From contig NZ_QXFK01000015.1 in NCBI RefSeq assembly GCF_003581645.1, forward strand, positions 1 through 64,000: a stretch of DNA of 64,000 nt. Reading direction: 5' to 3'. The translations under genes and the position numbers were made by a program. The stretch's first letter is position 1, and each line of letters starts with the position of its first letter. A model generated the notes under the pieces. That model searched no databases, had not been told where the DNA came from, and saw only the letters and a list, made by a program, of their open reading frames with translations. Below are positions 16,298 to 25,814 of this stretch, piece by piece. The stretch comes from Pelagerythrobacter aerophilus. Lineage in GTDB: Bacteria; Pseudomonadota; Alphaproteobacteria; Sphingomonadales; Sphingomonadaceae.

Positions 16298-17221
16298 ATG
16301 ACGACCTTGAAGGATAGGTTCGATAAGGCCGGTGTCTTGGAGGCACTTCTCAGGCAGAGGCTGGTGCGCAACGACAGGGATCTGGCGCAGAAGTTCGCTG
16401 ACGCCGGTCGGCTCGTCGAATGTCCGCCTGGAGAGGTGCTCATCGAGCAGGGCGGCTGGGACAACGACCTGTACTTCATCCTCGTCGGCGAATTCCATGC
16501 GTTCGTGAACGGGCAGAACAAGCAGACGCGGGTGGCCGGCGAATCCGTCGGCGAGATCGCGGGGTTGAGTCGTTCGCGACCACGGACAGCAACCCTTCGC
16601 GCATCCAAGCCGAGCCTCGTCCTGAAGGTTACTCTGCAGGATATCGACAAGATCGTCGGCTCGGACGTGGAATTCTGGAAGGCGACCGCAGATGCGGTTG
16701 CGGATCAGCTGGACCACCGGAATCTGGAATGCGGCGCCGTCAATGAGCACCCCCGCATCTTCGTGATCTCGTCGAGCGAAGGCATCGAGGTGGCCCGCTC
16801 GATCCGAAAGAATCTCGATGGGGACGACATGGCCGTCTACCTCTGGGATCAGGGGACGTTCGCCGTCTCCGAATATCCGATTAGCTCCCTTGAGGACGCG
16901 ATCGAACGGGCGGACTTCACCATCGCTGTTGCCAGAGCGGACGACGCACTCGTGTCGCGCGGCAATAGCCACAATGTTCCGCGCGACAACGTGCACTTCG
17001 AATACGGCATCTCGGTGGGCCGTCTGGGTCGGGAACGTTCCTTCCTGCTCGTGGACGCAGGCGCTGAGGTGAAGCTGCCATCGGACTTGGCGGGACTCAC
17101 AACGTTGCGTTACCAGAGCACTGATAAGGACAAGTTGACGCGAACCGTCGCGAAAGCCTGCGATGATATGCGTGAGCGCATAGAGTTCATTGGCGTCCGC
17201 CGCGATCGGCCCGCAAGCTGA
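16298..17221 (+). CDS. Cyclic-nucleotide-binding / TIR-like NADase effector (PycTIR-like)
   Basis: 307 residues. Residues 30-135 form a CRP-type cyclic-nucleotide-binding domain with GEVLIEQGGWDNDLYFILVG and a phosphate-binding cassette GESVGEIAGLSRSRPRTATL (Glu86, Arg96). Residues 150-295 are a TIR-like nucleotide-binding domain of the PF10137 type (RIFVISSSEG..., ERADFTIAVARADD, then RDNVHFEYGISVGRLGRER with a candidate catalytic Glu). In Pycsar, binding of cCMP or cUMP activates the TIR domain to destroy NAD+ and abort infection. It is the third gene of the operon, 14 bp after the E2-like gene. This two-domain arrangement is the strongest sign that the locus is Pycsar. Confidence 0.88.
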   Translation: MTTLKDRFDKAGVLEALLRQRLVRNDRDLAQKFADAGRLVECPPGEVLIEQGGWDNDLYFILVGEFHAFVNGQNKQTRVAGESVGEIAGLSRSRPRTATLRASKPSLVLKVTLQDIDKIVGSDVEFWKATADAVADQLDHRNLECGAVNEHPRIFVISSSEGIEVARSIRKNLDGDDMAVYLWDQGTFAVSEYPISSLEDAIERADFTIAVARADDALVSRGNSHNVPRDNVHFEYGISVGRLGRERSFLLVDAGAEVKLPSDLAGLTTLRYQSTDKDKLTRTVAKACDDMRERIEFIGVRRDRPAS

Positions 17222-17533
17222 AGCTGCTAGATTGCCTTGGTACAATTGTGACTGAACGAACGACTGCTCGAAGCGACGCCGTTTGTCGGCTCGAACGACC
17301 GCTTTTATCGGCGGATACCGCCCCGACGCCTCATGTGCGAGAACCGGATATCCGGACAAGGAAGCTGTAGTCCAATCAGCTTACTTGGGGACCACTGCGA
17401 ACTGCTGGAGCGGCGCTAGCTCCGGGGCTGAGCTGCTCCTTGCGGATTGTGTCAGTCCCTTCCGCAATTTGCGCCATGGGCTATTGTTCGACCATATTCC
17501 TAGCCTTGCTAACGAGCTACGTGAGGTGACCAA
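17222..17533. other. Gene-free spacer after the Pycsar-like operon
   Basis: About 310 bp between the effector stop and the LysR gene. No gene, repeat or convincing terminator was seen. The 3' end should contain the LysR promoter; GAGGTGACCAA just before 17,534 is its ribosome-binding region. Confidence 0.5.
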
Positions 17534-18406
17534 ATGGACTCTCGGGGACTTGAGGTGTTCATCTGCGCAGTGCGCAAGGGCAGTCTTTCCGCCGCAGCCC
17601 GGCACCTCAAGCTGACGGCAATGTCAGCCACGAGGCGGCTGGCCACGCTGGAAGAAGAACTGGGGGTTCGCCTGCTTCACCGCACTTCTCGGTCGCTGGC
17701 ACTTACGCCCGAGGGCGAGGCGTTTCTCCCGTTCGCGTCCGAGATGCTTGACACCCAGGAAGCTGCGCTGGCGACGCTCAGTCCTACTGAAGGCGGCGCG
17801 ACTGGGCTGCTTCGTGTGACGGCAACCGCGACCCTCGGTCGCAAGAGGATCATGCCGATCGTTAATGAACTCCTCGAAGAGAATCCGCGCCTCCGGATCG
17901 ATCTCGACTTGAATGATGCCATGGTCGATATCGTTGCATCCGGCGTGGACCTTGCGATCAGAATTGCGCCACTCAAGGACTCAGGGCTGATTGCCCGGCG
18001 GCTCGCCGATAATCCCAAGCTGATCTATGCTGCCCCTGCGTACCTGGAACGGCACGGCGCGCCCCGGACCATCGAAGATCTGGCGAACCATGAATGCCTG
18101 ACATTCACCAACTTCACCCATTGGCAGTTCGTCGTGGATGGCAAGGAGCGATCGGTACCGGTGAGCGGTCGTTTCTCGTCGAGCAGCGTGGACGGATTCC
18201 TGTCGGCTTGTGTCTCGGGGTTCGGATTGGCGCAGCTCTCCGCCTGGGACGCAGAGGACGAGGTGGCGAATGGACGGCTAGTGCCTGTTCCGATTGAGGA
18301 TGCATCACCGCGCGACCTCGCTATCTGGGCGGTCTTTCCGTCGCGGCGGCAAGTCTTGCCCAAGCTCCGTGTTTTCCTGGAGAGGTTCCAGAAAAGCCTA
18401 GCCTAA
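17534..18406 (+). CDS. LysR-family transcriptional regulator
   Basis: 290 residues with the LysR winged HTH at 1-60 (LEVFICAVRKGSLSAAARHL..., then LEEELGVRLLHRTSRSLALTPEG) and a substrate-binding domain. GAGGTGACCAA precedes the ATG. It lies upstream of, and on the same strand as, the Old Yellow Enzyme and aldehyde dehydrogenase genes, and inverted repeats occur between (18,538-18,577), so it probably regulates them. The 5' end of this gene has a decayed copy at 29,531-29,640. Confidence 0.9.
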   Translation: MDSRGLEVFICAVRKGSLSAAARHLKLTAMSATRRLATLEEELGVRLLHRTSRSLALTPEGEAFLPFASEMLDTQEAALATLSPTEGGATGLLRVTATATLGRKRIMPIVNELLEENPRLRIDLDLNDAMVDIVASGVDLAIRIAPLKDSGLIARRLADNPKLIYAAPAYLERHGAPRTIEDLANHECLTFTNFTHWQFVVDGKERSVPVSGRFSSSSVDGFLSACVSGFGLAQLSAWDAEDEVANGRLVPVPIEDASPRDLAIWAVFPSRRQVLPKLRVFLERFQKSLA

Positions 18407-18537
18407 CCTGTGGCTAACCACTTCGTAGGTAGGGGCGCGCGGGACTTTGCCCGATCCGACAAAGTCGCCAAGTCAGTGCATTCGGTTTCCGCAGCGGCGA
18501 ACAAGCGCGTGTTAGTGGCCTCAGTTAGCATAACGCT

Positions 18538-18577
18538 GCACGTTACCGTGCTTCACTTTTAACGGATATAGTAACGT
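18538..18577. promoter_or_regulatory. Inverted repeats upstream of the ene-reductase gene
   Basis: GCACG-TTAC-CGTGC is a perfect 5-bp inverted repeat at 18538-18551. An overlapping pair ACGTTAC (18540-18546) and GTAACGT (18571-18577) forms a 7-bp inverted repeat. They lie 50-90 bp before the ene-reductase start, where a LysR-type operator is expected. Confidence 0.4.
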
Positions 18578-18625
18578 CAGAGGGGGCGATTTACATCCTT
18601 GCCATCGATAACCAGCGAGGTTCAC

Positions 18626-19747
18626 ATGGCACAGGAAACGCTCTTCACTCCGCTCCAGCTCGGCGCGCTCACGCTCAAGCACCGCGTAGTCATGGCCCCA
18701 CTCACCCGCATGCGCGCGAAGCAGCCGGGCGACGTTCCGCATCAACTCAATGCCGAGTACTACGGGCAGCGCGCCAGCACTGGCGGGCTCCAGATTAGCG
18801 AAGCGACCGACATCACGCCCCAGGCGCATGGTTATCGCTGGGTGCCCGGCATCTACTCGGAAGAACAGATCGCCGGTTGGCGCCTCGCTACGGATGCCGT
18901 GCACGCGAAGGGTGGGTACTTCTTCAATCAGATATGGCATGTGGGCCGCGTTTCGCATTCGACGATGCAGCCGCAAGGCGCACTCCCGGTCGCGCCGTCG
19001 GCGATCGCTGTTTCCGGCGATCACATGGATGCCCAGGGTAACGCGGTTCCGTTCGAGACTCCGCGTGCTCTTGAGACTGCAGAGATTGCCGCGATCATCG
19101 GCGATTTCGTCCAGGCCGCCCGCAACTCACGCAGAGCCGGCTTTGACGGTGTCGAGATCCACGGCGCCAATGGCTATCTGCTGGACCAGTTCCTGCACGA
19201 TGGCAGCAACCAGCGCATTGATGACTACGGTGGATCGATCGAGAACCGTTCTCGTCTGCTTCTCGAAGTCGTCGATGCAGTCGCAGCGGAGATCGGTGCG
19301 GGTCGTGTGGGTGTTCGGCTGTCGCCCTGGAGCGGCATCCTGGACATGAAGGACTCCACCGGTCTTGCACTCTGGGAGTACGTGACTGCGGAGCTTGGCA
19401 AGCGGAATATCGCCTACCTCCACCTGATCGAACCGCGCGCCGACTTTACGAACGACGAGAAGCCGCTCGACATGGATGCGCCCGATGTCGCGGCGCTGTT
19501 CAAGAAGGCGTTCGGTGGTCCGATCATCTCTGCCGGCGGATTTCTTCCGGAGACTGCGGCAGCAGCCGTTGCCTCGGGAAACTCCGATGCCATCGCATTC
19601 GGCCGTCCGTTCATCGCGAACCCGGACTTGCCCGAGCGCATCCGCAGAGGCGCTCCGCTGAACAGGCACAACCGGGCGACCTTCTATGGCGGCGGAGCCG
19701 AAGGATACACCGACTACCCGTTTCTCGTTGCCGCGCAGGCTGCCTGA
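18626..19747 (+). CDS. Old Yellow Enzyme family ene-reductase (NemA-like)
   Basis: 373 residues. A flavin-dependent reductase of activated C=C bonds such as N-ethylmaleimide, enones and nitro compounds. FMN-barrel landmarks are FTPLQLGALTLKHRVVMAPLTRMRA at the start, the substrate-binding pair in FDGVEIHGANGYLLDQFLHD and the C-terminal FGRPFIANPDLPERI. The ATG at 18626 follows AGCGAGG; an upstream start at 18599 is possible but lacks a site. It sits 52 bp before an aldehyde dehydrogenase gene, suggesting one detoxification operon under the LysR gene upstream. Confidence 0.92.
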   Translation: MAQETLFTPLQLGALTLKHRVVMAPLTRMRAKQPGDVPHQLNAEYYGQRASTGGLQISEATDITPQAHGYRWVPGIYSEEQIAGWRLATDAVHAKGGYFFNQIWHVGRVSHSTMQPQGALPVAPSAIAVSGDHMDAQGNAVPFETPRALETAEIAAIIGDFVQAARNSRRAGFDGVEIHGANGYLLDQFLHDGSNQRIDDYGGSIENRSRLLLEVVDAVAAEIGAGRVGVRLSPWSGILDMKDSTGLALWEYVTAELGKRNIAYLHLIEPRADFTNDEKPLDMDAPDVAALFKKAFGGPIISAGGFLPETAAAAVASGNSDAIAFGRPFIANPDLPERIRRGAPLNRHNRATFYGGGAEGYTDYPFLVAAQAA

Positions 19748-19799
19748 CTGATCGGGAGGCCGGTCAGGCCCGGTCTCCCTCCAGCGATGGAGAATTCCC

Positions 19800-21185
19800 A
19801 TGGCGTACAAGAGCACCAATCCCGCGACCGGCGAGACCGTTGCGGAGTTTCCCAACCACTCCGACGAGGAGATCGAGAACGCCCTTGCACAGGCGGACGC
19901 GGTCTACAGGTCGGACTGGTCGCGAGGACCTATCGAACGGCGGCTGGCGGTTCTGTCACGATTGGCCGATCTGGTCGACAGAAGGGCGGAGGAACTGGCG
20001 CGAGTTGCCGTTCGCGAGATGGGCAAGCGCATTTCCGAGGCGCGTTGGGAAGTCGAGGAAACCGCGAGGATCGCGCGCCACTTTGCCGACAATGCTGCGA
20101 GGATGCTGGCGCCCGAGAAGATCGAGACCGACCAGGGAGATGCCTGGATCGAGTTCCATCCGATCGGCGTCGTGGTCGCCATCGAACCCTGGAACTTTCC
20201 TTACTACCAACTGGTGCGTGTGGCCGCTCCCGCGATCGCGACCGGCAATCCCGTGCTGGTCAAGCCAGCAGGAATAGTGCCGCAATGTGCGAGGTTATTC
20301 GAAGAGCTGATCCTTGAAGCGCGTGCTCCCAAGGGCGTCTGGACGACGGTGTTTGCGGGTAAGGACCAGGTGGCCAAGCTGCTGCAGGACGACCGCGTCC
20401 AGGGCGTCACGCTGACCGGCTCCGAACAGGCTGGCAGTATCGTGGCCGCCGAAGCTGGTCGTAACCTCAAGAAGTCGGTGCTCGAGCTGGGCGGTTCGGA
20501 CATCTTCGCCGTGCTGGACGATGCGGATCTCGACTACGCCGCCGAGGCGGGTGCAGCCGGCCGGCTGACGGTTGCCGGACAGGTTTGCACCGCGGCGAAG
20601 CGCTTTCTTGTTCACGAGAGGGTGGCGGACAGCTTCATCGAGAAGCTCGCGCAAAGGTTCAAAGCGATGCGAGTGGGCGATCCCATGGATGAGAGTGTCG
20701 GTCTCGGCCCTCTGTCCTCGATGGCTGCGCGCGACAGCCTCGCCGAGCAGGTTCGTAATGCGGTCGCGGCGGGCGCTCGTGTCCTCCATGGCGGCAACCC
20801 GGTTCAGGGCGATGGCGCCTATTTCGAGCCGACGATCCTGACCGACGTCCGACGGGACAATCCGGCCTATTTCGAGGAGTTCTTCGGACCGGTTGCACAA
20901 GTCCACATCGTTCCCGACGACGACGCGCTGGTCGAGCTGGCGAACGACTCCCCATATGGCCTGGGCGGGTCCATCTTCTCGGCCGACATTGCCCGAGCCA
21001 AGGCACTCGCATCGCGGATCGAGGCGGGCATGGTCTGGATCAATGCGATGACCGGCGGCGGCCCGGAACTGCCGTTCGGAGGCGTAAAGCGTTCCGGATA
21101 CGGCCGTGAGCTAGCCGAGAGCGGTATCAAGGAGCTGATCAATCAGAAGCTCGTGGTGGTGGCGCCCACCAGACAGGCCGCGTGA
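19800..21185 (+). CDS. NAD(P)-dependent aldehyde dehydrogenase, succinate-semialdehyde type
   Basis: 461 residues of the ALDH superfamily, oxidising an aldehyde to an acid with NAD(P). The pocket motifs are IEPWNFPYYQ (cofactor domain, about residue 130), the catalytic base region LELGGSD (about 225) and the nucleophile in AGQVCTAAKRF (about 260). Overall it resembles the short GabD/Sad-type proteins of about 455-460 residues. It probably works on aldehydes arising with the adjacent ene-reductase. Substrate assignment is uncertain. Confidence 0.88.
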   Translation: MAYKSTNPATGETVAEFPNHSDEEIENALAQADAVYRSDWSRGPIERRLAVLSRLADLVDRRAEELARVAVREMGKRISEARWEVEETARIARHFADNAARMLAPEKIETDQGDAWIEFHPIGVVVAIEPWNFPYYQLVRVAAPAIATGNPVLVKPAGIVPQCARLFEELILEARAPKGVWTTVFAGKDQVAKLLQDDRVQGVTLTGSEQAGSIVAAEAGRNLKKSVLELGGSDIFAVLDDADLDYAAEAGAAGRLTVAGQVCTAAKRFLVHERVADSFIEKLAQRFKAMRVGDPMDESVGLGPLSSMAARDSLAEQVRNAVAAGARVLHGGNPVQGDGAYFEPTILTDVRRDNPAYFEEFFGPVAQVHIVPDDDALVELANDSPYGLGGSIFSADIARAKALASRIEAGMVWINAMTGGGPELPFGGVKRSGYGRELAESGIKELINQKLVVVAPTRQAA

Positions 21186-21402
21186 CCTATCCATCCGGGC
21201 GAGAAGTCGGAGCGGTTCCGACCTCCTACCCTTCATCGTGCTCTGGGCGGCCCCTTCTGGTTGAGGTTCGAAGCGCCGCACCAGGGCTCGGCGAAGGTCC
21301 CACCTGAGACCGATGGTCCCTTCCCGTCGCACTCTTCCCGTGCGCCATGACGCGGCGCGTCGGTCTCCGGAACACGTCCCGTGCGCACAAGGAACCAAAG
21401 CG

Positions 21403-22341
21403 ATGCTCTCATCGCCTGCAACCAATCAACTCCCGGCCTTCTCATGTCTACCTTGCCTCACCCGAGACCAAGAGGGATATATATGGGGCGCAATCGCTGC
21501 GCTGATCTGGGGCGGCTTCTTCGCATATTCGCGCCTCGGCATTGAGGCAGGCCTCAACGCGGCCGACCTCGCCTTCCTGCGCTACGGCACGGCAGGCGCA
21601 CTGATGCTGCCTTGGCTGTTGCGCAGGGACGTGAGGTCGCTCGGCGGCGTCGGCTGGTTGCGCGGAGCGGTGTTCGCGCTGCTCGCCGGTCCGCTGTTCG
21701 TCCTGGTGAGCGCTGCCGGCTTTGCCTTTGCGCCCCTTGCACACGGTGCAGTGATCCAGCTCGGCACCGTGACGCTGATGGGCACCGTCCTAGCCAGAGC
21801 CTTTCTTGATGAGCGGGTCGGCATCATGCGCGCCATCGGACTTGCGGTGATCGTCGCCGGTCTTGCCATCACTGTCGGGCCTGGTCTGCTCGACGGCGGC
21901 TCGCAGGCTTGGAAAGGAGACCTGCTGTTCGCCGGTGCCGGCCTGATGTGGGCACTGTTCACCCTGCTGCAGCACCGCTGGTCCGCCGACCCCATGGCAA
22001 CCACCGCAGCGATCTCGGTCCTCTCGCTCCTGGTCTATGCTCCTGCCTACCTTCTCATTCGCGGCCCGCAGGCTCTGATTGCCGCAGGCCCGTTTATGGT
22101 GATGGAGTTCGCCATCGTGCTGGGCGTGTTCTCGGGCATCGTTTCGCTATTCGCTTTCGGCCGTGCGGTGAGCTGTCTGGGGGCGGCTCGGGCCTCGCTT
22201 TTCCCCGCTCTTGCGCCGGGCGTCGCGATCCTCCTTGGCGTGCCGCTGGCTGGCGAGATGCCGACGCTGACGCAGGTCGCAGGCGTGGTCGTCCTGACTG
22301 CCGGCCTCATGCTGTCAATCAGACAGCGCAGCGCCGGCTAA
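21403..22341 (+). CDS. EamA/DMT-family inner-membrane exporter
   Basis: 312 residues from the ATG at 21403; the longer frame from 21313 has an unlikely hydrophilic N-terminus. About ten hydrophobic segments in two EamA repeats are visible (for example GYIWGAIAALIWGGFFAYSR and ALFTLLQHRWSADP between the halves). Members export amino acids, nucleotides, drugs or quaternary compounds. Its place next to detoxification enzymes suggests metabolite efflux. It points toward the convergent LysR gene. Confidence 0.85.
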   Translation: MLSSPATNQLPAFSCLPCLTRDQEGYIWGAIAALIWGGFFAYSRLGIEAGLNAADLAFLRYGTAGALMLPWLLRRDVRSLGGVGWLRGAVFALLAGPLFVLVSAAGFAFAPLAHGAVIQLGTVTLMGTVLARAFLDERVGIMRAIGLAVIVAGLAITVGPGLLDGGSQAWKGDLLFAGAGLMWALFTLLQHRWSADPMATTAAISVLSLLVYAPAYLLIRGPQALIAAGPFMVMEFAIVLGVFSGIVSLFAFGRAVSCLGAARASLFPALAPGVAILLGVPLAGEMPTLTQVAGVVVLTAGLMLSIRQRSAG

Positions 22342-22482
22342 GTTCCGACGGCGGAACCTGTTTCGTATGAGGCGAGTGATCTTGCGGGAAACGGTAACGA
22401 GGGCGCGGCCACCGGGCACGAGCTTGGCCGCCGTAGCCTCGAACGGATACACACTGCATTGAAGCCGAGCACCCATGCATGT

Positions 22483-23391
22483 TCAGTGCTGGCGCGACGA
22501 GCGAGCGAGTTCGCGCGCGAGGTCGACGAAAACCTTGAACGCCGCAGGCGGATTGCGTCGGCTTGGATAATAGAGGCACAGGGGCGAAAGCGGAGGTGTC
22601 CATTGCTCGAGAATGCGTACGAGCCGGCCTGCCTCGATGTCGTCGCGCACGTCGGATTCCATGAAAAAGCCGATGCCCACGGATTCAAGCACGGCGATGC
22701 GCGCCAGACTTGCCTCGTCGAGGGTGATCGGACCGTCTACATCGACCTGCACGGGCTGCCCTTCCGCCTCAAATTGCCAGCGGAACATCGCTCCGTAGGG
22801 CAACCGCGTGCGAATGCAGGCATGCGCGAGAAGGTCGGACGGGACACGCGGCCGGTCGCGATCCTCGAAATAGGAAGGCGTGGCCACCACGGCATATCGC
22901 CTGGATGGCCCCAGGGGGATCGCAATCATGTCCGTCGGGACGAGATTCTCGCTGCGCACTCCGAAATCGAACCCAGCCGCCACGATGTCGACGAGCTTCC
23001 CTTCGGTCACGATGTCGATGTGAACTTGGGGAAAGCGCCGCAGGTACTCGATCACCAACGGCGCGATGATCTCGCGCCCGGCTGTCGCGAATGTGTTGAT
23101 GCGCAGCGTGCCGGACGGCGTCTCCTGCTGAGAGCGCACGGTATCGAGAGCCTGGTGAATGTCCGTCAGAGCAGGCGTGACCTGATCGACAAACCGTCGT
23201 CCGGCATCCGTCAGCGAAACACTGCGCGTCGTGCGATTGAAAAGGCGCACGCCAAGCTGCCCCTCCAGCTTCGCAATCGCGTTGCTGAGCGCGCTCGTCG
23301 ACATTCCTAGATCGAGCGCGGCGGCGCGGAAGGATCCCCTCCGGCTTATCGCGAGGACCGCATCGAAATCGGTGAGGTTGTAGTTCCGCAT
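22483..23391 (-). CDS. LysR-family transcriptional regulator
   Basis: 302 residues from the ATG at 23391 ([19 protein letters not shown]); a longer frame reaches 23517 but would overlap the divergent promoter. HTH at 1-60 with [23 protein letters not shown] and [15 protein letters not shown]. It is divergent from the NTF2-like and SDR genes across about 118 bp, the usual arrangement for a LysR regulator and its target operon. Confidence 0.9.
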   Translation of the reverse strand: MRNYNLTDFDAVLAISRRGSFRAAALDLGMSTSALSNAIAKLEGQLGVRLFNRTTRSVSLTDAGRRFVDQVTPALTDIHQALDTVRSQQETPSGTLRINTFATAGREIIAPLVIEYLRRFPQVHIDIVTEGKLVDIVAAGFDFGVRSENLVPTDMIAIPLGPSRRYAVVATPSYFEDRDRPRVPSDLLAHACIRTRLPYGAMFRWQFEAEGQPVQVDVDGPITLDEASLARIAVLESVGIGFFMESDVRDDIEAGRLVRILEQWTPPLSPLCLYYPSRRNPPAAFKVFVDLARELARSSRQH

Positions 23392-23509
23392 TGTCCCGAA
23401 AGCCGCAATTCCCCGTACCGCTTTATCCCACTTATTCGAACGCCGTTGAAGCCCTAATTCGTGACCGGACGGGAACCGCTGAGAACGCGGGACCAAACTG
23501 GAGGCACCA

Positions 23510-23839
23510 ATGACCATCGAACTACCGGGCGCGATCGCAGCCTATTTTTCCGCCGACAAGCAGGGCGATACGCGGGCGATCTCGGATTGCTTTACGCAGG
23601 ACGCGATCGTCGTCGACGAAGGCAACACCTACACCGGCCGGGATGCGATCCGGCAGTGGATCGCGAATGCGTCCACGCAGTACACCTATACTGCCGAGCC
23701 CTTCGCGCTTGCGGAAGAAGGCGGACGAACCATCGTCACTAGCCATCTTGTCGGCAACTTTCCTGGAAGTCCGGTGGACCTGCGATATTTCTTCGTTCTT
23801 CAGGATGACAAGATCGCCGAACTGGAGATCGTCCCATGA
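23510..23839 (+). CDS. SnoaL/NTF2-fold protein
   Basis: 109 residues of the NTF2-like cone fold (SnoaL-like). It starts [20 protein letters not shown] and includes [24 protein letters not shown], typical of small polyketide-cyclase-like or isomerase-like proteins. GGAGGCACCA precedes the ATG. The stop overlaps the SDR start by 4 bp, so the two form an operon, probably under the divergent LysR gene. The substrate is unknown. Confidence 0.85.
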   Translation: MTIELPGAIAAYFSADKQGDTRAISDCFTQDAIVVDEGNTYTGRDAIRQWIANASTQYTYTAEPFALAEEGGRTIVTSHLVGNFPGSPVDLRYFFVLQDDKIAELEIVP

Positions 23840-24615
23840 TCCCGTTCGTGAACCTGGGGGGCAAGCGGGCCCTCATCACCTCCGGCACGCGGGGCGCGGG
23901 AGCTGCCACGGTAGCCCTGTTCCAAGAACTCGGCGCCCGCGTTTTGACCAGTGCCCGAAGCAACCCGGACAAGCTGTCAGACGAGCAGTTCTTTGCTGCG
24001 GATCTTACGCGTCCGGAAGGTTGCATCGGACTTGCCGCTGCCGTGCGCGAACGGCTCGGCGGCGTGGACATCATAGTTCATATGCTGGGCGGCTCGTCGG
24101 CACCGGCCGGTGGCTATGAGGCGTTGTCCGATCAGGAGTGGAGACAGGAACTCGACCTCAACCTCATGCCGGCGATCCGTCTCGACCGCGAGCTTGTTCC
24201 CGCCATGGAGGCGCGCGGGTCAGGTGTCGTGATCCACGTGACCTCGATCCAGCGAGAACTGCCACTGCCGGAGGCGACCACCGCCTACGCAGCCGCGAAG
24301 GCGGCCCTGTCGACCTACAGCAAGAGCCTTTCGAAACAGGTCTCGCCCAAGGGCGTGCGGGTCGTGCGGGTCTCCCCCGGCTGGATCGAGACCGAAGCTT
24401 CGGTCGACCTGGCCAGGCGCCTTGCGTCAGAGCATGGGGTCGACGTCGAGCAAGGCAAGCAGATGATCATGGACTCGCTTGGCGGAATACCCATCGGCCG
24501 ACCATCAAGGCCCGAAGAGGTAGCGAACCTTATCGCCTTCCTCGCGTCAGACCGCGCCGGCACCATTACCGGTACGGAATACGTGATCGACGGCGGGACG
24601 GTGCCCACGGCTTGA
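23836..24615 (+). CDS. Short-chain dehydrogenase/reductase
   Basis: 259 residues. Rossmann cofactor motif [12 protein letters not shown] near residue 16 (TGxxxGxG-like) and a catalytic Ser...Tyr-x3-Lys with [15 protein letters not shown] near 155. The C-terminus has the usual [21 protein letters not shown]. It is an NAD(P)-dependent oxidoreductase coupled to the NTF2-fold gene. The substrate is not predictable. Confidence 0.9.
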   Translation: MIPFVNLGGKRALITSGTRGAGAATVALFQELGARVLTSARSNPDKLSDEQFFAADLTRPEGCIGLAAAVRERLGGVDIIVHMLGGSSAPAGGYEALSDQEWRQELDLNLMPAIRLDRELVPAMEARGSGVVIHVTSIQRELPLPEATTAYAAAKAALSTYSKSLSKQVSPKGVRVVRVSPGWIETEASVDLARRLASEHGVDVEQGKQMIMDSLGGIPIGRPSRPEEVANLIAFLASDRAGTITGTEYVIDGGTVPTA

Positions 24616-24687
24616 GGCGGAGCGTCCTGCGCCAGGAGGACGCAGGGAGGATGAAGGATCAATGCAGAACTCCAGTCAGCAGGCGGG

Positions 24688-25677
24688 ATGCGCACTTTGA
24701 GGGATGCCTTCTGGGCGATTGTGGCGCTTTCACTGGCGAGTCAGACCGCACCGACCGCGGTGCTTGCCCAGTCGATGCCTGACGGATCGCAGCCTGCTGC
24801 CTGCGTCGGGCTCAATAGAGACAATCCCGTCCCGCTGGATTCTCGTATCGGCAGGCCTGACCCCGCGATCATCGAGATTTTCTCTGGTGCAGGCGCAAGT
24901 GCCATTTCTGCGCACGAACTCACACCCCAAGAACTGACCATCGTGAAACGCGCGCTCGCAAGATTGCCGCGTCTGCATCGGGACGTTCTTCAGCATCACC
25001 TGAGGCGGCTGAGCTTCCTCGATCTTCAGCCCGGTTCCGGAAGTGCACTCACGAGCAGGGCCGGCCTCGACGAGACGCGTTCGCAGTTCGACATCACCTT
25101 GCGAGCGAGCCTGCTGGACGAAAGCCTGACCGCGTTTCTGAACACGAAGGAAGCCCGGCTGTTCGAAGATGACGGGTCGGGGTTCAGTGTCGAGTTCGAC
25201 GCTGGGCAGAGTGATGCGCTTGCCTACATCCTGTTGCATGAGGCGACGCATATCGTCGATCAGGTGCTTGGCCTCAGCGAAAAAGCCACCGGATCTTTCC
25301 GTGCTGACATCTGGAAAGATCTTCGCACTCTGTCCGAGCCGCACGCTTCCAGCCTAGCCGCAAGGACGCCATTTCGAAGGGCGCCGGCCATTCCCCGGCG
25401 GTATTCCCCTGCGTTCTACGAGTCGCTTCGCAAGAGCCCGTTCGTTTCCTTCTATGCCAGTGCCGCAGCACCCGAAGATCTGGCGGAGCTCTTCGCCTGG
25501 CAGCAGCTCGCCTCGCGCTTCAACCAGTCTCTGACACTCACCGTCCGCGACCGCGAGGGGTTCGCCCTGTATCGCTACGAACCGCTCAAAGCCCCTGAAG
25601 TCAGCTTGCGCTTCTCGGAGGTGCAAGCGCTGCTCGATCGCTACGAGCAGCACTGCGGGTCCGTGACGAAACCCTGA
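24688..25677 (+). CDS. Exported protein with HExxH motif, possible metallopeptidase
   Basis: 329 residues beginning with an N-terminal signal segment (MRTLRDAFWAIVALSLASQ..., probable cleavage after VLAQ). The segment LAYILLHEATHIVDQVLG contains HExxH near residue 185, suggesting a periplasmic zinc-dependent hydrolase. I do not recognise the family. The start at 24688 lacks a good Shine-Dalgarno sequence. It lies 72 bp after the SDR gene on the same strand and may belong to that operon. Confidence 0.6.
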   Translation: MRTLRDAFWAIVALSLASQTAPTAVLAQSMPDGSQPAACVGLNRDNPVPLDSRIGRPDPAIIEIFSGAGASAISAHELTPQELTIVKRALARLPRLHRDVLQHHLRRLSFLDLQPGSGSALTSRAGLDETRSQFDITLRASLLDESLTAFLNTKEARLFEDDGSGFSVEFDAGQSDALAYILLHEATHIVDQVLGLSEKATGSFRADIWKDLRTLSEPHASSLAARTPFRRAPAIPRRYSPAFYESLRKSPFVSFYASAAAPEDLAELFAWQQLASRFNQSLTLTVRDREGFALYRYEPLKAPEVSLRFSEVQALLDRYEQHCGSVTKP

Positions 25678-25814
25678 GTAGCCGAACGTCGCGGAAACTT
25701 CGCCCAGCTCGAGGGCCGAGAACCAGCCCCGGCCCTCTCCGGCGGCGGGACTGAACCACCCTAGAGGGGGGCTGCGGCCTGCGGAACCGGGGGAAGTCCG
25801 CATCGCCGCAGACT

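Noticed and set aside
12012-17221. CBASS rather than Pycsar
   Set aside because: The cyclase is a class III adenylate/guanylate-cyclase-type protein, not a CD-NTase, and the effector binds through a CRP-type domain as in Pycsar.
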